64,000 nucleotides of DNA. Origin: Haemaphysalis longicornis. Lineage: Eukaryota > Arthropoda > Arachnida > Ixodida > Ixodidae. The position numbers and the translations under genes were made by a program. Location of the stretch: assembly GCA_013339765.2 (NCBI GenBank), contig JABSTR010000946.1:1-64000 (forward strand). Direction: 5' to 3'. A model generated the notes under the pieces. It saw only the letters and a list, made by a program, of their open reading frames with translations, was not told the DNA's origin and made no database searches. Every line of letters begins with the position of its first letter. Position 1 is the first letter of the stretch. Below are positions 56,211-64,000 of this stretch, in pieces.

Positions 56211-56345
56211 GTCAGGAAAACTGGGGCCGTAGTAAAGAATAAATAAAGAACAATCGTGTGACACAATGGGGCTTGAACCCGAGCCTGCACAGTAGTAGCC
56301 AGTGCTGTACCAACTGTGCTATCTCCGAACGTTGGCACCGTATAA
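56211..56345 (-). mobile_element. tRNA-derived SINE, second family
   Basis: On the - strand agatagcacagttggtacag (A-box) and ctcgggttcaagcccc (B-box) lie 30-35 bp apart, followed by cattgtgtcacacgattgtt and an AT-rich end (ctttatttattcttt). The acceptor stem does not close, so it is not a functional tRNA. The head differs from the SINEs at 21.5, 34.2 and 50.5 kb. Confidence 0.6.
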
Positions 56346-57099
56346 CTCAAGTTGCTTCTTGCTTCGTGGGACGTACACATTGGGGGAAGGGGGGTGGGGT
56401 TGGCGAGGAATTTGGAGCTTTGAGGGGCAACGTGCCCGCTCGACAAAATTCAGAGAACTATGAATTGGAAACGTTAACGTTGAACAGTGCGGGCCGAGTG
56501 ACACCTGGCAGTGACGGCACGTGAGTAGAATAGGCGCCCACCAGCCGTGCGGAAGCCTGAGTCCGGGCATACTAAACGCGGCATGTGCCGGTCTGCTTGT
56601 TGACATAATTAACGCCGTAAACGCCAACACGAAAGCGAAGAATGATGCACATACACGGCGCTTCAGGGAAGAAGCCGGTCGAGTAATTCGCCCCAAAAGA
56701 CAAGGAAACGAAGGCGAAAAAAGAGACGCAAGTGCGATGTAGTAGCAAGAAGTAGTTAATGAGTATCGCCAGGCCTTCGCCTTCGAAGCACGGAAGCCGA
56801 CTTGCAGGGCCCCGAGGAATCTTTATGGTATCCGCCGTGCCCATTTGAGTGAACAAGAGCAGCGAAGCAGGCCAGGCCAATTTTTCTGCTCAACATGCTT
56901 CCTAATCCTGTTCACAGAACAGCCTCCTGATGATGCTGATGTGTCCCCGAGTGGCGTCCAGTTGCATAACTCTACGTGTTGAAACATAATAGCTATGCAG
57001 CCGCTTACTACCACGTGATCTGTTTAACTTGCCACAAGGCTTAGAGGGTTAACTAGGGTTAACAGCCAGGGCTAAGAAATGCTGGGGTTAACACTTTTG

Positions 57100-57435
57100 C
57101 ATAAGAAAACTGCGCTATTAATCAGGCAAGAAACTCGGATTGTAGAAATTTTACTCCAAATTAAGCGTATAAAGTGGAATTTGGCAGGTCGTGTGATGCG
57201 AATGGCAGGCGACCAGCAGGCCAATTTAATGGAATGGATACTGAGAGAGGGTAAATGAATCATGGAAGACAAAACACCCGATGGATCGAGTGAAAAAACG
57301 AGAAAATAATGTGGGGGCACAGAATGAACTCGGAAATCGTGCGACAGGAGTTGTTGGATACCTCTGGAACACGTATTCGTCCTGCGGTGCACACGAATTC
57401 TGGGTCGTGACTGATGATGATGATGATGATGATAC
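57100..57435 (+). mobile_element. RTE-type LINE 3' end fragment
   Basis: The frame RQETRIVEILLQIKRIKWN, then LAGRVMRMAGDQQANLMEWI, matches the KKxKWxWAGHVxRxxDxRW region of the RTE C-terminus seen at 30.8 kb. The following sequence ends in (TGA)n (57411-57434), as expected for an RTE tail. Diverged from the two larger RTE copies. Confidence 0.6.
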
Positions 57436-57689
57436 TGAAGGCTCAGCACAACACGCAATGCTGCAGCACACGAGCTATCTGGGCGTATACTGCAGTGTAC
57501 GCAGAGTGCTTTATACTATGCGATCTACCCATGGCCAGTCCAGCAAAGGCAACCAGCTAGTTGGTCTCAAACGAAAGTCTGACCTTCCCACAGCCATTTT
57601 AGCGTTAATTCGGTGCTGAAAGGTGCTTTAATTGCTCAGAAACCGCTAATCAAACGCTGATAAAACCTCATAAGAGTTGAAGCTTTACT

Positions 57690-57828
57690 TTGAGAGTATA
57701 GAGGGCAGCGCGATGAACGGGACGAAGCGAAGACGAGACAAACTTTACGAGCGCTTTACAACACAAGACAAAGCGCTTGTGTTTGTCTCGTCTGCTTGTG
57801 TTTGTCTTGTGCTGCCCTCTACTCTCAA
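57690..57828. mobile_element. 139-bp hairpin-forming MITE
   Basis: Arms TTGAGAGTATAGAGGGCAGC (57690-57709) and GCTGCCCTCTACTCTCAA (57811-57828) are reverse complements apart from a 2-bp insertion. Inner words (gacgagacaaac / tttgtctcgtct) also pair. Confidence 0.65.
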
Positions 57829-58188
57829 GGCTGATAAAACGTGACGCAAACAGCGGCTGCGTCACGACAAATTAGAAGCAAGAGAGGCAGCGATGATGTA
57901 TAGCGGTATAGACACAACCGAATACAAAGCCAGCGCGTTCCGGGCGGTTTGGTCAGTTTCGGAAGTCGTGCTTTCCCAAACTCCCACGTCCTTTGCTGTT
58001 CTGGACCACTAAGCAAAATGTTTCTTCATGGTATCCGTGATCAGTATTGACGCTTTGTTGAAGAAAAAAATTCACGCATCTCCCCGAAGTGAATCATGAC
58101 GAGTGGGCGAAGCACTGTGGATCGTTTAAATCACCCGTGGCATTACCCACTCGCGCATATAAATGAGTGACAACGCGTGTGCATGGTA

Positions 58189-58218
58189 TATACAATTCCA
58201 ATCCAATCCAATCCAATC
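58189..58218 (+). repeat. (CCAAT)n microsatellite
   Basis: Five successive ccaat/ccaat-like pentamers. Confidence 0.85.
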
Positions 58219-58669
58219 TAAGGCTCCTCGCGCATGCGCAACACTGTGTACACGGACGCCAAGCCCCGGACAAAGCGAGGTCCTAAGGTGCTTCGCCCCT
58301 AAAACATCTCGTCCTTCTGAGGCCTCGCGAAGGCTGAATCAAACCAAACGCTCGTGCGCAGCTCGCACGCTTCGTCGAAAAGCGGTACCGCCGCCGCAAG
58401 TACTAGAGTTCCTGTATATAGCTCCCCTAGGGGAGCAGAGTTGCGCGTCCATCCGCCATCTTGAGTTCCAAGTCGTGCGGGAAAGCTACCCTTCTCGCAT
58501 GTAGGCCGCCGCGTCAGCGGCGAGGAGGAGTGGCGAGGAGCGGCCGAACAAAAAAAAATTACACCATCTTCCACGTGGGAACCCTGAGGGGATGCAAAGC
58601 CGTGGAGTAGTAGCGTGTTAATTGGTTGTTAGAGTAAAGACACGTGTAGTAGCGTATTAAATGCCTTCT

Positions 58670-58987
58670 TTATTTATCGAGTAGTGGGGAACGTTTTGCG
58701 GCTTCTCGTTCTCGAAGCGAGGAATCCGCTGTTCGACGCTGGCATTTCGAAGCGTTGTCACGTTGCCGAACGCCATCTGGATCAGTTACTCGCCGCTGGC
58801 GTTGCAAAGCGGCTTCTCGTTCTCGAAGCGAGGAATCCGCTGCTCGACGCTGCCGTTTACGTTCGGCGTCGCAAGCTCTCCTCTGTGCAGCCTTGTCTTC
58901 GGAGGTGCTCGCGGTTCTGACAGTGTGCTGGCTGGCGCTAGTTGAAGGAGTGCCAGCCAGTTCGCTGACGGAATCGTTGGCGTCCAT
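58670..58987 (-). CDS. Small ORF of basic helical repeats, antisense in ABCA intron 1
   Basis: 105 codons from ATG 58987-58985 (gaaATGGAC) to TAA at 58672-58670. After a Ser/Thr-rich head (MDANDSVSELAGTPSTSASQ) come Arg-rich repeats of about 14-15 residues: AERKRQRRAADSSLREREA, LQRQRRVTDPDGVRQRDNA and CQRRTADSSLREREA. The stop codon overlaps an AATAAA-like signal (gataaataaag). Such [QRR-AD-xxx-REREA] repeats occur in many tick predicted proteins as I recall, often next to transposon genes, and may bind nucleic acid. At the DNA level the repeats show as two copies of cggcttctcgttctcgaagc (58696, 58810). Either a real single-exon gene or the remnant of a larger one. Confidence 0.45.
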   Translation of the reverse strand: MDANDSVSELAGTPSTSASQHTVRTASTSEDKAAQRRACDAERKRQRRAADSSLREREAALQRQRRVTDPDGVRQRDNASKCQRRTADSSLREREAAKRSPLLDK

Positions 58988-58999
58988 TTCCAGTCATCG

Positions 59000-61900
59000 A
59001 ACGGCGCAGTACCGAAGAAGCAACTGAGTTGAGCGCGGACGGGTTTATTTGCAGAGCAGAGGGAGTGGAGAGTAGGAGCAGCGCGCATGCGCGTGACTGG
59101 ACAGCTGGTGTGCAGAGGGGAGAGGAGGAGCAGCGCGCACAGGTGGTGTGGAGAGGAGAGGTGCGGACGCCGGACGACGGAGGGTCGACTAAGAGATGCT
59201 TTGCATCTAAAACTGGCACACGATGCTCGGCTGCTTATCAGTTGAGCCGCCGCCGCTGCCGCCGCTTCCACAACCGCCAATGCTCAGTTGAGCAGAACTG
59301 ATTGAATACGGGGTCTTGTGCGCAGCATTGTAAGCGGGCATTCCTGTCGAACCGGAACCGGCGGCATGTGGCAATCAGACGCGCAACTCTTGCGCTATGC
59401 GATATACAGGAACTCTACCCAGTACGGACGAGTAGCGCCATCCAGCGGCAGCCAAGAAAGACGTTGCGCACGCTACACGTCTTAACCACTTCCGGTTCAA
59501 GTTGCGCGGTATTGGCGGTGAGATCTTTGAGTGGCGCCCCCTGGCTCTGACGTCGGCTTAGGGATTCGCGCGGCTGTCGTCTGCTACACTCCGCTTGTGA
59601 GGGGCAACAGTGCCTGGGCTAGAAATCGCCCGCTTCGTTGCTGTAGTGCGTTAAAAAGCGTATTTCTAGCGACTCAGTCATTTTGCCAGCTTCTGACGCA
59701 TCTGAATAATTTGAAGCTGTATCCCCCACAAGTTCGCAACACACGAAGAGATAGAGAACAACTTTCTTCAGAGTATCGGTCCAAGCAGAGTGCGTACCAA
59801 GCAGCGGCCTCTACACGCTCATCGCACAGCAGGAAATAAAGCGGCTTTCTTCTCTTTCTTTCGTTGTTGTCTTGTATCGGATTATTGTTTCTTGCTTTTT
59901 TTTTTCTGCCCAACGCATTAATTTTTCTGCGCCGTCACCAACTTCTTATTAGGCGGTTTCGGGATGTTTGGGAGCCTCACAAAGGTCGTGTGGATATTTC
60001 CTTCATTTTGTATGGCATACATTCCCTTCTTCACAAATTGGCTTTCATTACGGCTGCGTGCAAGAAGGTGCATATCCGCAGCGTGCTTTGTTTATTCACA
60101 TGCAAATACAATGAGAAGGTTTGTGCTACGCCACCGCGATCGCGCCCTAAACAACGTGGTCCACAGTACTCGAAGGCGGCTTTTGTGCTCCGAATTTCTA
60201 TCGTAATTATATCGTTATCATAACGAACTGACTCTCAACTCGAACAATGATGACATGATTACGGTGTTCAAGGCATGATATACTCACTAACTAACGTAAT
60301 AAATAAATACCTGCATATATTACAAGACTCGAAACCGAAGAAGAATTCCAAGTAGCTCTTTATTGCTTTTCAATCCTTCCAGGCGCGAAGAACAAATCCT
60401 ATTCTACTCGGATGGCGTTCTATGATTTGAAGAAAATTACTTTTACTCTCTTGTCCTGGACTGAGGACCCGGCCCACTAACCAGATCGATTTAATTGTTA
60501 AACAAAGTTTTCCCCTCCTCCCCTTACTCCTCCTCCTCCTCTTGAGTGCAGTTTTCCTATAACGCATATCCGAATATCGGGAAGATATGGCTGTGCAAAA
60601 TGTTCCGAAATATCCCTCCAGGTCTTAACAAACATATATGTGTTACTGTAAATTTAACGAAGACGTGACTCGTTTTGCTCAATAAACCTCCATACTGGTT
60701 AGATGCCTGGTATAGAATCAGCACGCGCGTATATACACACTGGGTTATTTGGAACTCAACATACAGTTTTTGCAGTCTATAGTGCATGTCGGCAAACTTT
60801 CATGCCTTGACAACGTAAAGTGATGTGACAAAACGCGTTCTAGCATTCGGCAAGGTTGCAAAAACTATTTTACCTTACATATGATTACCGGGAATCGTGA
60901 TGCCTTCTGCCAAAGCAGACAGCCCTGAAGGCCTAGAATTTGTTTTGGGCTTCCATTTTCGCTGTTGTCGGTTATGGAATGGGGTGGCGCCGGCAATGTT
61001 TCTCCCGTAGCGGTATCCAAAATTATACTTTAATTGACACCATGAGCTAGTGTATGCGATTTTAAGCCTATTATTATGATAAAAAGTTACCCACACGCCA
61101 ATTCTGGTGCGGACAAGCATCAGACGTTGACCGAGCGCAAACAAACAGCAGGGAGAGCGAACCTGAGTGAAGCAGACGACAAATGCGAGAATCCCTAAGC
61201 TGACGTCACGGAGGCGCGCTTCGCAGCGCCGCCTGTGTTCGCGCTCACCGCCAATAGCCGGGGGCGGCGACACCTGTCTTCACGTTTTCGCTATTTTCTG
61301 CCTTACTTTAAAGAAAGCTACGCGTAAGAGTGGTATATTCGTGTTCTCAGCTAATCTATAATCTAGAGGAACTTCTATTTTGACTTCAGTGTCTTTTTAA
61401 GTCCGCCGAGAAGGGAATCCTGAACTCGTTTTATGCACAAAACAGTGCATCAGTAAACAAAACACACCTCGGCAGTGGCTGCGTACCTTTTTGAACCAAG
61501 GCGCTTTAGAACGATAACGTAATTACGATAGCCACAGCAACGTTTGGACATCAGGCGATCCAAATTCAACCACAACCAAGTTTCCATGGAGCAACGTACC
61601 TTGACCTTGGCAGCGGAAGTGCCGCATTGGTGTCCACATTGACAGCAGCGCCAAAATCCGCTGCAGGTATTGTGTGAGGCTCTTCGGTTCGCTCAGACCA
61701 TATCTGCGTTCAGTACGGGCAACGAATCGCGACATAACTGCAGTCACCACAGCACACAAAATACGCTCAAGGATTGCAAGTAGATACTCGTGTTCACCAC
61801 TGAGGCTGGCAGTGGCCTATGTGTACGCCATCTCGGGTGGGTTGTTTAGCAAGTGTGTCTATCCCTAGCCAGGCTTCGAATTCCTGCTAAACTGGAGGCT

Positions 61901-62360
61901 CGAAAAAAATTGGCGCAGCTTAGAGTAGTGGTGCAAGGCTCTTCTGGAGAAACAACAGCTGGCGCGCCCCTCTCCCTTCGTCGGAGACCCGGCTGTTGTA
62001 CCTGACCTGTATTTCCGAATTTGCCGCTGAAAGTTCTCCGTGACTGGTAGGCCCGGATCGTTTTGTCCGCCGGTTTTCACATCTCTCCCAAAGAGGACAG
62101 TGTTGGCACGCGCTAGAACCGCCGGCAACCGGCTTCGTGAACTCGGCGTCTGTAGCGCGAACTCGGCGTCTGTGCTCCCTACTTCAGTCGTGAACGCTCG
62201 TGAACTGGCGAGAAAAGCACGCGAGAGATCACGCCACGAACGCTGGGCAGAGTGAAGGTCGAACTGGCCGACGCGGGGTGCTCCGTGCGACCCGCACGCT
62301 CACGTGCGCTGGGTATTTTAAAGGCGATAGTCTTCCTTGGGCTACTTAAACGCCGAGATT
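59000..62360. other. Remaining intron 1 sequence without supported features
   Basis: Many short overlapping frames and no domain. gaactcggcgtctgt occurs twice at 62141-62175. A cgccgccgctgccgccgctt run lies at 59249-59269. CT-rich runs occur at 60500-60545. Confidence 0.4.
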
Positions 62361-62361
62361 T

Positions 62362-62387
62362 TGGTCTGTCTGTATGTCTGTCTGTGA
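62362..62387 (+). repeat. (TCTG)n microsatellite
   Basis: ggtctgtctgtatgtctgtctgtg, preceded by cgatagtcttccttgggcta, a word pattern that looks like the edge of a dispersed repeat. Confidence 0.8.
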
Positions 62388-63064
62388 CTCGATTCAGCCA
62401 CCCGGCCAAAGTGAAACGGAGACCGCGCAATAGTCTTATATACCCACAGCCAAATCTAAACGTCTAAGACCGGTGTCAATGTTCATACTTGTCAACATTG
62501 CTGAACAAGAACAAGTCATTACGCAAACATAAGGCAGAAAATCAATACATGAGTAATATTTGCAGTGTTCCTTTATTTAAAAAAAAAATCACGGATGCTT
62601 GGATTTTGTGATAGCTAGCAAATTAAATAGTACATCAACTGCAGAAGACCGTCGCCTGCTGTTGCCCGCGCTACCTGGCGGCATTTAAAAAATCAAACGG
62701 CGACAGCAACGAAAGCTTCCACTAGATATGTTTCACGTTCCGCTTGTAACGCTAGTGGAGCAGGGCATCGGTGTTCTATAATTGTTATAGTAGGGTGCCT
62801 CGATTCACGCGCGTCACCGCCGTACGGCAGCGCTGGCATCGCGGCACCCGACTTGTAGCAGTGGAACGCGGTAAATTTAAATTGACTTGAGCAAACCTCG
62901 AGCGTGTCATCTTGGGATCGGAATGAGACGGGGAAGGAACAACATGAGAGGTGACCGGGAAAGAGAAGAGATTGCTTTACTTGGCAGGGGTTCCAGTTGA
63001 CTATCGTCTTTCGGCGACATTTGCAACGAAAGGAGCAGAAATGACGCGGCCATTTCTTTTAGTA

Positions 63065-63470
63065 TTTTTAACACGAAAGTGTTTTATTCCGGAATTCACG
63101 AAGATTTCACATGCGTCACATTCGTCACGGAAGTGACGCCAGTACAACGGAGCGAGCGGCCTGTACAGGGTGCACCCCTGCACAGAGGGTCTTCTAGAGG
63201 GAAAGCAACCTTTAGTACTAAAGAGTACGTTATACTTCGGGTTATTCGTTTTCGGGTTTTATATTTTAACACGAAAGTGTTTTATGTCGGGATACACCAA
63301 GATTTCGCTGACGTCATATCCGTCACGGAAATGACGCCAGTACACCTTTGCCGAAGCGACCCCGCCAGCAGGACGTCGCTCGCTAAGCATGCCCACATGA
63401 CAGCCGCTGACCCGGAAATCATGCTCAGCTGCAGATTTCGCTGCACATGTCACTTTCGTGTTTTACCGAT
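63065..63470. repeat. Duplicated repeat unit of about 100 bp, period 198, plus an inverted end
   Basis: ttttaacacgaaagtgtttt, followed by cgtcacggaagtgacgccag and tacaac, at 63065-63163 recurs at 63263-63361. The inverted word cactttcgtgtttta lies at 63450-63464. The unit contains short palindromes (cacgaaagtg, gtcacggaagtgac) and in the second copy a tgacgtca. Probably a MITE family near the end of the intron. Confidence 0.6.
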
Positions 63471-63588
63471 CCCTATGACAGAGGAATCAACCAGTTTTTT
63501 TTTTTTTTTTTTTGTGGTGACCTTCGACGGCAGAAGTAAAAACTTAAACAGCTCTGCCGTTAAAACCGCGGGGTCGGCGGTTGCGCAG

Positions 63589-63819
63589 GTGATGCGCGGG
63601 GTGAGAGAAGACCTGACGATCCACAGCGCCGAGCCCGTGTCCAGCGCGGCTGTCCTGAACGAGCTGCTGGAGAGCGGCGTCGAGGCGCCCTTCGCAGTCG
63701 GCGTCGCCTTCGACCACGACAACCTCAGCGCACAGGGCCTGCCCAACGTGCTGCGCTATCGCATCCGCTTCCAGAGCGGGAAGTTCGACATTCACCTGCG
63801 GTACCGCCACAAACTGGAG
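63589..63819 (+). CDS. ABC transporter subfamily A, coding exon 2
   Basis: 77 codons between acceptor ttgcgcAG| and donor CTGGAG|GTACGG, phase 0 at both ends, so it joins in frame to exon 1. The protein VMRGVREDLTIHSAEPVSSA, then FAVGVAFDHDNLSAQGLPNV and LRYRIRFQSGKFDIH, fits the first extracellular loop of ABCA3-like transporters, where a VGVxF(D) ... LxYxIRF core is typical. GC-rich third positions match exon 1. The frame stays open past the donor for only a few codons (VRL, stop), which supports splicing here. Confidence 0.75.
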
Positions 63820-64000
63820 GTACGGCTGTAGACTTCGGCCGTGCAGTGGGGTACAAGTCAATCATGACACTTTGCCAGGAAAACAGACGAATCGCGTGTG
63901 CCGAATGTTAGGTGCACGGGCTGATTATTTGTAAAAAATAGAATAGAGAAGATAGAATAGATCATAGCAATTGTCACGGCTGGCCTCGTCCTTATTGCAC
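63820..64000 (+). other. Start of ABCA intron 2
   Basis: Begins GTACGG after exon 2 and shows agaatagagaagatagaata near 63940-63958. The gene continues beyond the window. Confidence 0.55.

Larger units (their letters stand above)
56013..57057 (+). repeat. Direct duplication of 45-58 bp in intron 1
   Basis: accgcgtgatccgtgtaact at 56030, continuing to aaggcttagcagggttaaa, recurs at 57011 as accacgtgatctgtttaact, continuing to aaggcttagagggttaact. The first copy lies within 80 bp of exon 1. The SINE and dispersed repeat lie between the copies. Confidence 0.55.
55995..63588 (+). other. Intron 1 of the ABCA gene, about 7.6 kb
   Basis: Starts GTGAGC and ends ttgcgcAG. It is inferred because both flanking exons are GC-rich, in phase 0 and belong to the same protein region. 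It contains a 45-58 bp duplicated segment, a dispersed repeat, a tRNA-derived SINE, an RTE 3' end, a hairpin MITE, a small antisense ORF and a duplicated 100-bp repeat near its end. A smaller exon hidden inside cannot be excluded. Confidence 0.65.

Overview
This window looks like an intron- and repeat-rich piece of a metazoan nuclear genome, most likely a hard tick (Ixodidae). That is an inference. It rests on tRNA-derived SINEs of a type familiar from metastriate ticks, RTE retrotransposons with (GAT)n tails, an RNase H-bearing LINE with a (CT)n tail, several TIR-bounded MITEs and GC-rich exons set in AT-richer repeat DNA. There are no operons, ribosome-binding sites, CRISPR arrays or bacterial-type genes.

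Only one host gene is clear: the first two coding exons of an ABC-transporter subfamily A protein on the + strand (55734-55994 and 63589-63819), which continues past the right edge. Its first intron (about 7.6 kb) holds SINE, RTE and MITE debris and a small antisense ORF of basic repeats. Weaker candidates are a 415-codon proline/alanine-rich ORF at 26026-27273, a cluster of duplicated exon-like units on the - strand at 51.8-53.1 kb, and possible exons at 43.2-44.4 kb.

The rest is mostly transposon archaeology. At 0-8.9 kb there is a tRNA-derived tandem duplication, a long inverted repeat (0.45-1.68 kb against 6.45-7.2 kb) and a reverse transcriptase fragment. At 9.0-14.6 kb lies a nearly full-length LINE: gag-like ORF1, endonuclease, RT, RNase H, zinc knuckle and CT tail, broken by a few stops and frameshifts. 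At 14.6-20.8 kb there are TIR elements and tandem repeats. At 20.9-24.4 kb an RTE element has been interrupted by a SINE with a target-site duplication and by a truncated second LINE. At 24.4-31.1 kb there is a MITE, the 415-codon ORF and a second RTE element. At 31.1-40.1 kb there is an AT-rich periodic repeat, SINEs, two Penelope endonuclease fragments head to head, a MULE/ZSWIM-like pseudogene, a LINE RT fragment and a 953-bp non-autonomous piggyBac with TTAA ends. At 40-51.8 kb the sequence is mostly unrecognised and decayed. At 51.8-54.2 kb are the duplicated exons and a second AT-rich periodic repeat. At 55-64 kb is the ABCA gene.

Reading frames, motifs, splice sites, TIRs and TSDs were read by eye. 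Family names rest on remembered motifs, not database searches, and boundaries given as approximate are uncertain by tens of bases.
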